Below are positions 7,332 to 15,256 of a stretch of DNA of 22,390 bases, piece by piece (position 1 is the stretch's first letter; the number at the start of each line of letters is the position of its first letter). Source of the stretch: Actinomycetes bacterium (GTDB lineage Bacteria; Actinomycetota; Acidimicrobiia; Acidimicrobiales; Microtrichaceae); assembly GCA_023437745.1 (NCBI GenBank), contig JAEZFI010000254.1, forward strand, positions 1 to 22,390, in the 5' to 3' direction. Made by a program: the position numbers and the translations under genes. The notes under the pieces are model-generated. The model was not told the origin of the DNA. It was given only the letters and a program-made list of their open reading frames with translations, and searched no databases.

Positions 7332-7895
7332 ATGCCAGACCGACCACCCACCGTCGACCGCCTCACACGTGAGCGCATCGTGGACGAGGCGATCGCGCTC
7401 CTGGACGCCGAGGGCCCCGAGGCGCTCAGCATGCGGAGGCTCGCGAACCGGCTCGGCGTCTCCACGATGTCGACCTACCACCACGTCGCCGGCAAGGCGG
7501 ACCTGGTGGACGGGATCGCCGAGCGGATCATGGGTGCGATGGAGGTGCCGCCCGAGACGGTGCCGTGGGACGAGGCCGTCGGCACGATGGCCCGCTCGTT
7601 CCGTCAGCTGACCTGGCAGCACCCCTCCGCGTTCCGGGTGCTGCTCGGCCGGGAGCGTCCCGCCGCCCTCGTCCGCACGGAGGACGACGTGGTCGCCCGG
7701 CTCGTGAGCGCCGGGTTCGAACCGGCCGAGGCGCTCACCACGTTCCGCATCATCGTGCGGTTCCTGCTCGGCTCGGTGATGGTGGAGGCCACGCCCCGCC
7801 GCACCCGGCGGGAGCTCGACGCGACGTTCGAGCAGGGCCTCGCCGTGCTCCTCGCAGGCGTCGCCGCGCGCCGCGCCGCGGGTCAGCCCTCGTAG
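7332..7895 (+). CDS. TetR-family transcriptional regulator
   Basis: 187 residues. The N-terminal helix-turn-helix spans roughly residues 14-58 and includes LSMRRLANRLGVSTMSTYHHV, with the usual K-x-DLVD after the recognition helix. The C-terminal two thirds form the ligand-binding and dimer domain, of the TetR_C type by general look. It is divergent from the diiron oxygenase over a 62-bp spacer holding two like operators, so it most likely represses itself and that gene until an effector binds. The TACACT box lies 11 bases before the ATG, leaving a very short leader. Its 3' end overlaps that of the convergent exported protein by 13 bp. Confidence 0.92.
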   Translation: MPDRPPTVDRLTRERIVDEAIALLDAEGPEALSMRRLANRLGVSTMSTYHHVAGKADLVDGIAERIMGAMEVPPETVPWDEAVGTMARSFRQLTWQHPSAFRVLLGRERPAALVRTEDDVVARLVSAGFEPAEALTTFRIIVRFLLGSVMVEATPRRTRRELDATFEQGLAVLLAGVAARRAAGQPS

Positions 7896-9208
7896 CTCCC
7901 GGCACTCGCCCAGCAGTACCACTGCGAGCGCGAGCCGTCGGCGCACGTCATGGTCGGCGGCGCCCAGACCCGGAGGTTGGCGCGGTCGACGAGACCGCCG
8001 AGCAGGTCCTTGCCGGTCCCGGTGATGCCCAGCTCACGCCACCTCCTCCCGTCGGCGGCGTTCTCCGCGCCGGCGACCGACCACGACGCGGCGACGGGCG
8101 AGGTGTCCCCCACGAACCAGCCGTAGTCCCGCAGCGCGACGGCGAAGATCCGTGCCGTCTCGCGCAGCCGGCCGGCGTAGCCGCGACCGTCGAGCCACGC
8201 GTCGATCTGGGCGTCGGTGACGTCGATCGAGAACCGGGTGCCCTCGGGCACCTGCGTGGCGAGGCCACCGGGGGGCGACGGGTTGCCGGCCTGCTCGAAC
8301 TGGCCGGCGGGCGCCACGGCCCCACCGCAGGTCTCCCCGATCTCGGCGCGCCGCTCCGGCGCGCACTCGGGCCCCATCATCGTGTTGGCGGCGAAGAAGT
8401 GGAGTGCGTGCACGATCGTCCCCGACGCGACCTGCTCGGGCGTGACGATCAGCGGGCCGAGGTGCCAGCCGCCGCCCGAGGCCCCGGGGAAGTTGCCGCC
8501 GTAGGTGCGCGTGTCGACCGCACGTCCCTCGGGATCGAGGACCTGGAAGGCCGACGCGGCGCAGAGCATCGAGCCCGGCGAGTAGCCGTCGCCCAGGGGC
8601 GGGGGCAGGTTGTCGGGGTTGAGGCACCCCTTGTTCGAGTTCGAGTCCGTCTGGTGGCTCCACCAGGACACGTTCCAGTAGCCCCACTCGAACCCCGAGG
8701 TGGAGTCGCGCACCACCATGTAGCCGTCCTTGCCGTCCGACGGACGCCAGTCCGGGTTCCAGGGCACCGTCTCGCCCCGCTCGAGGTTGAAGAACCCGGG
8801 GAAGTTCGTCTTGCGCCGGACCTCGACCCGGACGGTCGCCTCGACGGCGTCGTAGAACGGCACGCCGTAGGAGTTGCCGGCCTCGAAGCCGAACTCCGTG
8901 GTCCACGAGTCGGACACGTCGTCGAACACGTCGGCGTGGTCGATCAGGCGGTCCAACCAGCGAGGGTCGCCGGGTGACAGCGCGGCGACCGGGGTGGTCC
9001 ACACGGTGGGGCCGCCCGACGGCGGCGCGACGGGCGGGGGTTCGGGCCCCTCGTAGCCGGCGCTCGAGAGGTACACCACGAGGCCGGCCACGAGCGCCAG
9101 GGCGAGGACGGGCGGGAGCCAGAACCACCGGCGCCGGGCGCGTCGGGGCGGGCTGACGGGGGGCGGCGCAGCGATGCGCGAACCGTACCGGAGCGCCGGC
9201 GTCGGCAC
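7883..9208 (-). CDS. Exported protein of unknown function, paralog A (membrane-helix anchored)
   Basis: About 441 residues from a GTG at 9208. Residues 22-27 are Arg-rich and 29-48 form one hydrophobic helix, with no cysteine lipobox, so a type II membrane anchor with an outside domain is likely. Core landmarks are YGVPFYDA at 114-121, VPWNPDWRPS at 148-157, MVVRD at 164-168, GASGGGWHLG at 242-251, TPEQVASG at 256-263, AVAPAGQFE at 297-305, and a block IDVTDAQIDAWL through AVALRDYGWF at 328-365. Six cysteines (195, 216, 282, 294, 422, 432) form three near pairs that recur in B and C. The ending CWA is also shared. I do not recognise a catalytic motif. The family resembles uncharacterised secreted actinobacterial proteins I recall only loosely. 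The start is uncertain, since no Shine-Dalgarno is seen. Confidence 0.8.
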   Translation of the reverse strand: MPTPALRYGSRIAAPPPVSPPRRARRRWFWLPPVLALALVAGLVVYLSSAGYEGPEPPPVAPPSGGPTVWTTPVAALSPGDPRWLDRLIDHADVFDDVSDSWTTEFGFEAGNSYGVPFYDAVEATVRVEVRRKTNFPGFFNLERGETVPWNPDWRPSDGKDGYMVVRDSTSGFEWGYWNVSWWSHQTDSNSNKGCLNPDNLPPPLGDGYSPGSMLCAASAFQVLDPEGRAVDTRTYGGNFPGASGGGWHLGPLIVTPEQVASGTIVHALHFFAANTMMGPECAPERRAEIGETCGGAVAPAGQFEQAGNPSPPGGLATQVPEGTRFSIDVTDAQIDAWLDGRGYAGRLRETARIFAVALRDYGWFVGDTSPVAASWSVAGAENAADGRRWRELGITGTGKDLLGGLVDRANLRVWAPPTMTCADGSRSQWYCWASAGSYEG

Positions 9209-9270
9209 GGCCCGACGAAAATCAAGGAAAAGGTACGGATCGTTCCCGGGTCGTGCCGATGGACTCTGCC

Positions 9271-10674
9271 ATGAGATCCCATCGCACGAACCGGGGCCCC
9301 GCACTGGTCCTCGGCCTGGCGCTCTTCGCCGCCGTCGGCTGCCAGCCGTCGCCCTCCTCCGGACCCGCCTCGTCGGAGCTCTCCGAGTCCTACGCCGTGC
9401 GACCCGCCCCTGTGGCATCCCCCGCCGGCGCGACCTCGACCACCTCGGCGCCCACCACCGCCGCCCCGACCACGACCCCGGCCACCACCACTGCACCGAC
9501 CACGACCACACCGGCGGTCCAGCCGAGCGTGAACGGTTCGGTGTGGACGACCCCCGTGTCGCAGCTGACGCCGGGCGATCCCCGCTGGAGCCAGCGCCTG
9601 TGCTCGTACGGCGACGTGTGGGGGTCGTGCGGCTCCAAGTGGGCGACCGAGATGCTCGGCGGCACCGGCGACGACTACGGGATCCCGGTCTACGACGCCA
9701 GCACCGCCTCGACGAACCTGCTCATCCGCCGGAAGAACCCGAACCAGTGGCCCGGCCTGTTCACGATCGGCTCCGACCAGCGGGTGCCGTGGAACCCGAC
9801 GACGTGGCGCCCGTCGAGCGGTCGCGACTCGTACATGGTGGTCCGTGACTCGAGCACCGGCCGGGAGTGGGGCTTCTGGAACGTGTCGTGGTGGGCGCAT
9901 CAGACCGACCAGACCAACAACGTCCCCTGTGATCCGTGGTTGAGCGGGAACGGGCTGAACCTGCCTGCTCCGTTCGGTGCGGGCTGGGACGGCAGCTCGA
10001 TGCTGTGCGCCGCGTCGGCGTTCCAGGTCCGCGACCCCCAGGGCCGACCCGTCGACACCCGCACCTGGAAGGGCAACATGCCCGGGGCGAGCGGCGGCGG
10101 CTGGCACCTCGGCCCGCTGGTCGTCACCCCCGACGAGGTGGCGTCGGGCCGGGTCGGGCACGCCCTGCACTTCGTGTCGTCGAACACGATGGCAGGTCCA
10201 GAGTGCGCACCGTCGCAGCGCTCCGGTCTCGGCACCACGTGCGCCGGGGCGGTCGCGCCCGCAGGCCAGTTCGAGCTGGTGGGGCCGACCCCCGACCTCG
10301 CGGCGCTGGCCCGGCAGGTCCCCGAGGGCACCCGGTTCTCGATCGACGTCACCGACGCCCAGATCGAGTCCTGGCTCGACAGCCGGGGCTACACCGGCAG
10401 CCTCCGGACCACTGCCCGCACGATCGCCGTCGCCCTGCGGGACTACGGCTGGTTCCTGGGCGACTCCTCGCCGACCAGCTCGGCGTGGGTCTTCGACAGC
10501 AGCCCGGCCGCCCGCACGAAGTGGCGGGCCATGGGCGTCCCGGGCGACGGCAAGGCCCTGCTCCAGGGGCTCGTCGACCAGGGCAACCTGCGCTCCTGGG
10601 CGCCGCCCACCCAGACGTGCGCCGACGGCTCCACGTCCACGTGGTTCTGCTGGGCGGTGGACGCCAGGTACTGA
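9271..10674 (+). CDS. Exported putative lipoprotein of unknown function, paralog B
   Basis: 467 residues from the ATG at 9271; GTG 9253 and ATG 9259 are in-frame alternatives. The signal peptide is MRSHRTNRGP plus a hydrophobic stretch ending FAAVGC, with Cys24 as probable lipidated residue (AVGC is a slightly weak lipobox). Residues 50-85 are a Thr/Pro/Ala linker typical of wall-spanning tethers. From VWTTPVSQLTPGDPRW onward it aligns over its whole length with paralog A, including YGIPVYDA, RVPWNP, MVVRDS, EWGFWNVSWW, GASGGGWHLG, TPDEVASG, AVAPAGQFE and the DVTDAQIESWL to ALRDYGWF block. It keeps the six shared cysteines and adds two (111 and 120). It is divergent from A with only about 44-62 bp between starts, so the pair was probably formed by inverted duplication. 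Function unknown. Confidence 0.85.
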   Translation: MRSHRTNRGPALVLGLALFAAVGCQPSPSSGPASSELSESYAVRPAPVASPAGATSTTSAPTTAAPTTTPATTTAPTTTTPAVQPSVNGSVWTTPVSQLTPGDPRWSQRLCSYGDVWGSCGSKWATEMLGGTGDDYGIPVYDASTASTNLLIRRKNPNQWPGLFTIGSDQRVPWNPTTWRPSSGRDSYMVVRDSSTGREWGFWNVSWWAHQTDQTNNVPCDPWLSGNGLNLPAPFGAGWDGSSMLCAASAFQVRDPQGRPVDTRTWKGNMPGASGGGWHLGPLVVTPDEVASGRVGHALHFVSSNTMAGPECAPSQRSGLGTTCAGAVAPAGQFELVGPTPDLAALARQVPEGTRFSIDVTDAQIESWLDSRGYTGSLRTTARTIAVALRDYGWFLGDSSPTSSAWVFDSSPAARTKWRAMGVPGDGKALLQGLVDQGNLRSWAPPTQTCADGSTSTWFCWAVDARY

Positions 10675-10913
10675 CCTGAGGTCGGGGGCCGGGGACGGGC
10701 TCGCGAGAGTGGGTTCGCACCGACTTACGCAAACCTTACATTTCCTTTACGGTTCCGTGACGTTCACAACGTTGTGTATTCGCTCGACCACGAGGGGTGA
10801 GCGCCGGTCACGCGCGTTGCTCCGTACGACGTTGCACAGCGCACGGCTCCGCGCCAAGGCCTACCCCGGTCAGCGGTGAAGTAGACGCGCGGATGTGCCG
10901 ATCCAAGGGAACC
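10675..10913 (+). promoter_or_regulatory. Intergenic promoter region upstream of paralog C with a 12-bp palindrome
   Basis: A 239-bp gap between paralogs B and C. The part at 10726-10782 is clearly AT-richer than its surroundings and includes the perfect palindrome CACAACGTTGTG (10765-10776). It probably carries the promoter of C and an operator. I cannot place -35/-10 boxes with confidence. The rest of the gap shows no open frame of note. Confidence 0.4.
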
Positions 10914-12221
10914 ATGACCTTCACATCGAGACCCGCCGCCCGCCTCGGGATGCTGGCCACGCTGGCCATCGTGCTCCTCGCAGCCTGCACGCCCTCCTCC
11001 AACAGCGACGAGCCGACCCGGTTCGTCCCGCCGACGAAGTCCTCGGCGTCACCGGCCCCGGCCCCGGGCACGGGTGCCGTACAGGCGCCGGACGCCAACC
11101 TCCGCGCCTGGGAGACGCCGGCGCGGATGATCGCCACGTCGAGCCGCTCCGCCGACTGGGCCCAGCGCTACTGGAACCACGCGGACGAGTGGGACAAGAA
11201 CTGGACGATCGAGTTCGGGTTCGACGAGCCGAGCAACGACTACTCGGTCCCCGTGTACTCGTCCGCCGACGCGACGACGACCACCCGGGTGTTCCAGCGC
11301 CCCCCGGCGTTCTGGAACGGGCGCTTCGACGTCCCGTCGGGCAGCACGATCCCCTGGAACCCCTCGTGGCTCCCCAGCGACGGCAACGACGGCTTCATGG
11401 TGATCGTCGACCCGACGACGGGCAAGGAGTGGGACATCTGGGCGATGTCCACGCCGCTGTTCCACCCGGACTACCTCAAGCAGACCGAATGCCTGATGGA
11501 GCCCGGCTTCAACCCCGACGCCGATGTCTGCGCCGCCGGGTTGCTGGTCATCTCCCAGCCCGGCGGGCAGACGGCCGACGTGCGCTCGTACCGCGGCAAC
11601 TACCCGATCGCCAGCGGTGGCGGCCTCCAGAACACCGCCGGTCTGACCACGCCGGACGAGGTGAAGAGCGGCGCCATCCGGCACGCGCTCAAGTTCATGG
11701 TCAGCGGCCGCCTCGCCATGATGGGCCCGCAGTGCCCCGATGACGTCACCAGCGCCGACGACCCGCGTGTCGGCTCGAGCTGCGGCGTGGCGGTGGCCCC
11801 GGCCGGCCAGTTCGAGCGCATCCACATGACCGCCTCCAGCGAGCAGCTGTCCCAGATGGTGCCCCACGGGACGCGGTTGGTCGTCGACATGAGCGACGCG
11901 CAGATCGAGGCGTGGCTGAACAGCCGGGGCTACACCGGCACGCTCCGCAACACCGCCCGGGTCTTCGCCGTGGCGCTGCGGGACTACGGCCTCATCCAGA
12001 CGGACACCACCGGCGGCCCGGCGCTGATCCAGGTGTCGGGCGCCCGCAACGCGGCGACCGCCGCGGGCTGGCGGGAGCTGGGCATCGAGGGCGACGGCGT
12101 CAACCTGCTCGACGGACTCGTGACGTCGACCAACATCCGCGTCCTCGCCGCCCCGACCAACCACTGCGAGTCCGGGCTGTCGAAGCTCGCCTGCTGGGCG
12201 GCCGACATCCGCTACGGCTGA
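10914..12221 (+). CDS. Exported lipoprotein of unknown function, paralog C
   Basis: 435 residues from the ATG at 10914, which has AAGGGA about 4 bases upstream. The signal peptide MTFTSRPAARLGMLATLAIVLLAAC ends in a good lipobox (LAAC, Cys25). A short Ser/Pro linker follows. It is the most diverged of the three paralogs, but keeps YSVPVYSS, IPWNPSWLPS, DGFMVIVD, ASGGGL, TTPDEVKSGAIRHALKF, MGPQC, AVAPAGQFE, GTRLVVDMSDAQIEAWLNSR, AVALRDYG and a final CWA, plus the six paired cysteines. The usual WNVSWW stretch is replaced by IWAMSTP. It is tandem with B but has its own promoter region. It was probably tethered to the membrane surface; substrate and role are unknown. Confidence 0.87.
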   Translation: MTFTSRPAARLGMLATLAIVLLAACTPSSNSDEPTRFVPPTKSSASPAPAPGTGAVQAPDANLRAWETPARMIATSSRSADWAQRYWNHADEWDKNWTIEFGFDEPSNDYSVPVYSSADATTTTRVFQRPPAFWNGRFDVPSGSTIPWNPSWLPSDGNDGFMVIVDPTTGKEWDIWAMSTPLFHPDYLKQTECLMEPGFNPDADVCAAGLLVISQPGGQTADVRSYRGNYPIASGGGLQNTAGLTTPDEVKSGAIRHALKFMVSGRLAMMGPQCPDDVTSADDPRVGSSCGVAVAPAGQFERIHMTASSEQLSQMVPHGTRLVVDMSDAQIEAWLNSRGYTGTLRNTARVFAVALRDYGLIQTDTTGGPALIQVSGARNAATAAGWRELGIEGDGVNLLDGLVTSTNIRVLAAPTNHCESGLSKLACWAADIRYG

Positions 12222-12235
12222 GCCCGGTCCAAGTG

Positions 12236-12252
12236 CCCGACGCCGGGTCGGG
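12236..12252. terminator. Short GC hairpin between convergent paralog C and cysM
   Basis: CCCGAC-GCCGG-GTCGGG, a 6-bp stem with 5-base loop, lies in the 36-bp gap between two convergent stops. No T-run. It may serve both genes; the support is position only. Confidence 0.35.
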
Positions 12253-12257
12253 GCCGG

Positions 12258-13205
12258 TCAGAAGTAGATGATCTTCTCGGCGTTGGCCGCCGCCTCCTCG
12301 AGCGACGCCGTGTAGGCACCGGTCGAGAGGTACTTCCAGCCGTAGTCGCACACCACGAAGACGATCGTGCCCGACTCGATCTTCGCCGCCTGCTTCACGG
12401 CACCGGCCAGCGCCGCACCCGAGGAGATGCCGGCGAAGATGCCGATGCCCACCAGCGCCCGGGTCCACTCGAGGGACTCGAGGGGCCGCACGATGGACTT
12501 GCCGTCGAGGAGCTCGTAGCCGCCCCACTTCTCGAACACCGGGGGGATGTAGCCGTCGTCCAGGGACCGGAGGCCCTCGACCAGCTCACCGGACGGCGGC
12601 TCCACGGCGAAGATCCTGACCTCGGGGTTCTGCTCCTTCAGGAAGGTGCCCACGCCGAGCAGCGTCCCCGACGTGCCGAGCCCGGCGACGAAGTGGGTGA
12701 TCTCGGGGACGTCGGCCCAGATCTCCGGGCCGGTCGTCTCGTAGTGCGCCCGGGGGTTCGCCTCGTTCGCGTACTGGTAGAGGAAGACGTACTCGGGATG
12801 CTGCTCGGCCAGCGCCACCGCGCGGCGGACGGCGCCGTTGGACCCCTCCTCCCCCGGCGTGAGGATCAGCTCGGCACCGAACACCTCGAGCATCTGGCGG
12901 CGTTCGATCGAGACCGACTCCGGCATCAGGATCTTCAGCTCGTAGCCCCGCGACTGGGCGATCATCGCCAGCGCGATCCCCGTGTTCCCCGACGACGGCT
13001 CCATGATCGTGGCGCCGGGCGTCAGGCGGCCGTCGGCCTCCGCCTCGAGGATCATCTGGCGGGCGATGCGGTCCTTCACCGAGCCGCCGGGGTTCTGCCC
13101 CTCCATCTTCGCCAGGATGCGGACGTTCGGGTTGGGCGAGAGGCGCGACACGTCGACCATCGGCGTGTTGCCGATCATGTCGAGGACGCTGGGGAAGACG
13201 GTCAC
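12258..13205 (-). CDS. cysM: CysM-type cysteine synthase (O-phosphoserine/CysO-dependent type)
   Basis: A PLP enzyme of 315 residues. In M. tuberculosis CysM makes cysteine from O-phosphoserine and the thiocarboxylated carrier CysO. Seen here: PLP lysine Lys44 in GSVKDR, SSGNTG at 71-76, the phosphate loop GLGTSGT at 175-181, and GLRSLDDGY at 211-219, where Arg213 lines up with Arg220 of the mycobacterial enzyme (from memory), the residue that selects O-phosphoserine over O-acetylserine. DYGWKYLSTGAY at 287-298 and the flexible C-terminus are also CysM-like rather than CysK-like. It is the last gene of fcl-mec-cysM, starting 19 bases after the mec stop. The carrier gene cysO, which lies between mec and cysM in mycobacteria, is absent. 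Confidence 0.9.
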   Translation of the reverse strand: MTVFPSVLDMIGNTPMVDVSRLSPNPNVRILAKMEGQNPGGSVKDRIARQMILEAEADGRLTPGATIMEPSSGNTGIALAMIAQSRGYELKILMPESVSIERRQMLEVFGAELILTPGEEGSNGAVRRAVALAEQHPEYVFLYQYANEANPRAHYETTGPEIWADVPEITHFVAGLGTSGTLLGVGTFLKEQNPEVRIFAVEPPSGELVEGLRSLDDGYIPPVFEKWGGYELLDGKSIVRPLESLEWTRALVGIGIFAGISSGAALAGAVKQAAKIESGTIVFVVCDYGWKYLSTGAYTASLEEAAANAEKIIYF

Positions 13206-13224
13206 AGGGATTCCACAGTAGGGA

Positions 13225-13635
13225 TCACAGCTCGGGGTCCACCAGCACGGACTCCTCGCTGATGGTGCCGTCGACGATCCGGTAGCTGCGGAGGACCGGC
13301 GACTCCTGGCGGAGAGAGACGATCACGTAGTGCCACTCGGGATCGGGCGCCTGCGCCACGTCGGTGGGCGACGGGTAGGCCTCGGTGTGCGTGTGGCTGT
13401 GGACCACGCCGAGGATGTCGAGGCCCGCGTCCTCCGCCTCCCGGTAGATGCGGAAGTGGTCCCGGCTGTCGATCGTGTAGAGCCGTGAGCTCTCCGCTGC
13501 GTTCCGGCAGCGCTCGTAGCGGGGGGCCGTCGCGTCGGCCAGCGACCCGACCAGCAGCCCGCACGCCTCGTTGGGCAGGCCGTCGTAGGCGTGGGCGAGC
13601 ATGCCCGCGTACGCGGACTCGGAGACCCGGAGCAT
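13225..13635 (-). CDS. mec: Mec-like JAMM/MPN+ metallopeptidase
   Basis: 136 residues. A zinc-dependent JAMM peptidase. In M. tuberculosis Mec cuts cysteine off the CysO-Cys adduct made by CysM. The JAMM signature is complete: Glu23 in NEACGLL, and HSH-x7-S-x2-D in HSHTHTEAYPSPTD starting near residue 78. Length fits the short prokaryotic family. It lies 9 bases after fcl and 19 bases before cysM on the same strand, which supports a joint role with CysM. Without a neighbouring cysO, the substrate carrier must be encoded elsewhere or be different. Confidence 0.9.
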   Translation of the reverse strand: MLRVSESAYAGMLAHAYDGLPNEACGLLVGSLADATAPRYERCRNAAESSRLYTIDSRDHFRIYREAEDAGLDILGVVHSHTHTEAYPSPTDVAQAPDPEWHYVIVSLRQESPVLRSYRIVDGTISEESVLVDPEL

Positions 13636-13644
13636 CGCGGCGCC

Positions 13645-14643
13645 CTACGACGCGACGGGGACGCGACCGAGGCCGCGTGCGTCGGCGGTGTGCTCGAGGA
13701 ACCACGCGTAGGTCGACTCGATGCCGTCACGCAGCGGGGTGCGGTGGCTCCAGCCGAGCTCGTGGAGACGTGTGACGTCGAGGAGCTTGCGGGGCGTCCC
13801 GTCGGGCTTGGCGAGGTCGAGCTCGATCTCGGCGTCCGGGTACACGATGTCGCGCACCGTCTCGGCCAGCTCCAGGATCGACAGGTCGATGCCCGTGCCC
13901 ACGTTGATGTGCGATTCGTCCTCGTAGTGGTCCATCAGGAACACGCAGGCGTCGGCGAGGTCGTCGACGTGGAGGAACTCGCGGCGCGGCGTGCCCGTGC
14001 CCCAGATCGTGACCGAACCGCTGCCGGACAGCTTGGCGTCGTGGAACTTGCGGATCATGGCCGGGAGGACGTGCGACGACTCGAGGTCGAAGTTGTCGCC
14101 AGGCCCGTAGAGGTTGGTCGGCATGGCCGAGACGAAGCGGCTCCCGAACTGCCGGCGGTACGCCTGGCAGAGCTTGATGCCGGCGATCTTGGCGATGGCG
14201 TAGGCCTCGTTCGTCGGTTCCAGCTCGCCGGTGAGCAGCGCCGACTCGGGGATGGGCTGCGGTGCCAGGCGCGGGTAGATGCACGAGGAGCCGAGGTACA
14301 GCAGCTTCTCGGCGCCGTAGGTGTGGGCTGCCTCGACCACCGTCCCGTGGATCATCAGGTTGTCGTAGATGAACTCCGCCGGCCGGGTGCTGTTCGCCAT
14401 GATCCCGCCGACGGTCCCGGCAGCGAGGAAGACGTAGTCCGGGCGGTTGGCACGGAACCAGTAGTTGACCGCCGCCTGGTCCCTGAGATCGAGCTGGTCG
14501 CGGGTGGCGACGAGGACGTTGGACGCGCCGTCGGCCTCGAGGCGCCGAAGGACGGCGGCACCGACGAGCCCGCGGTGCCCGGCGACGAAGATCCGCGCGT
14601 CCCGTGGCATGGGCGAGGCCGTCGGCGACTGGGAGGTGTCCAT
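13645..14643 (-). CDS. fcl: GDP-L-fucose synthase
   Basis: Epimerase/reductase turning GDP-4-keto-6-deoxymannose into GDP-L-fucose with NADPH. It supplies surface polysaccharide or glycoprotein sugars. 332 residues. The Rossmann motif is GHRGLVG at 22-28, the catalytic SSC at 119-121, Tyr148 and Lys152 form the YxxxK pair in AYAIAKIAG, and His191 is the expected acid. The ATG at 14643 is chosen because GGAG lies 6 bases before it. The later Met12 would give the 321-residue E. coli length but has no Shine-Dalgarno. The partner gmd (GDP-mannose dehydratase) is not in the window. It leads the fcl-mec-cysM run and is divergent from smpB over 127 bp. Confidence 0.93.
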   Translation of the reverse strand: MDTSQSPTASPMPRDARIFVAGHRGLVGAAVLRRLEADGASNVLVATRDQLDLRDQAAVNYWFRANRPDYVFLAAGTVGGIMANSTRPAEFIYDNLMIHGTVVEAAHTYGAEKLLYLGSSCIYPRLAPQPIPESALLTGELEPTNEAYAIAKIAGIKLCQAYRRQFGSRFVSAMPTNLYGPGDNFDLESSHVLPAMIRKFHDAKLSGSGSVTIWGTGTPRREFLHVDDLADACVFLMDHYEDESHINVGTGIDLSILELAETVRDIVYPDAEIELDLAKPDGTPRKLLDVTRLHELGWSHRTPLRDGIESTYAWFLEHTADARGLGRVPVAS

Positions 14644-14754
14644 CAGGTGCTCCGTTCGACTCCCGGCCGCTCGAGCGCGTCGCGGAGCCGGGCCTGGGGT
14701 TCGGCGTCGAGCGTAGTCGGAGGATCTCCTGACCCCACCCGGGAGGCCCACCGG

Positions 14755-14760
14755 TATCGT
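14755..14760 (+). promoter_or_regulatory. -10 box of smpB
   Basis: TATCGT, 10 bases before the smpB ATG at 14771; no Shine-Dalgarno is near the ATG. The implied leader is only a few bases. No clear -35. Confidence 0.4.
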
Positions 14761-14770
14761 GGGCGACCCT

Positions 14771-15256
14771 ATGGCGAAGCGACCCGACGACGGCACCGTG
14801 ACGGTGGCCACGAACCGATCGGTTCGCCACAACTTCACGATCGAGGACACGGTCGAGGCCGGCATCATGCTGCGCGGCTCCGAGGTGAAGTCGCTCCGCG
14901 AGTCGAAGGCCCAGATCGCCGAAGCCTTCGCCCAGATCCGCAACGGCGAGATGTGGCTGCACAACCTCCACATCGCGCAGTACAGCCACAGCCAGGCGCA
15001 CAACGGCCACGAGCCCCTGAGGGTGCGGAAGCTGCTGCTGCACCGCCGGGAGATCGATCGGATCGCGCTGCGGATGCAGCAGGAGCGGTACTCGCTGCTC
15101 CCCATGCGCATCTACTTCAAGGACGGCAAGGCGAAGGTCGAGATCGGCATCGGCAAGCCGAAGCGCAACGTCGACAAGCGCCAGGACCTCGCCAAGAAGG
15201 AGTCCGAGCGCGAGGCGGCCCGGGAGATCGGCCGCGCCGCCAAGCAGTGGGGCTGA
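14771..15256 (+). CDS. smpB: SsrA-binding protein SmpB
   Basis: 161 residues. It binds the tRNA-like end of tmRNA and places it in stalled ribosomes for trans-translation. Recognised by NRSVRHNFTIEDTVEAGIML, the block GSEVKSLRESKAQIAEAFA, and the basic C-terminal tail (KPKRNVDKRQDLAKK and on) that threads the mRNA channel. The ATG at 14771 is chosen over an in-frame GTG at 14759, which would lie inside the promoter. Its RNA partner ssrA is 3.7 kb downstream on the same strand, separated by the flippase/kinase gene and two minus-strand genes. Confidence 0.97.
   Translation: MAKRPDDGTVTVATNRSVRHNFTIEDTVEAGIMLRGSEVKSLRESKAQIAEAFAQIRNGEMWLHNLHIAQYSHSQAHNGHEPLRVRKLLLHRREIDRIALRMQQERYSLLPMRIYFKDGKAKVEIGIGKPKRNVDKRQDLAKKESEREAAREIGRAAKQWG

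Noticed and set aside
7883..12221. Three exported paralogs as a phage-defence or toxin system
   Set aside because: All are exported with disulphide-type cysteines and show no nuclease, toxin or immunity motif; nothing supports defence.
13206..13224. Hidden cysO between mec and cysM
   Set aside because: Only 19 bp are available and no small ThiS-like frame is seen nearby.
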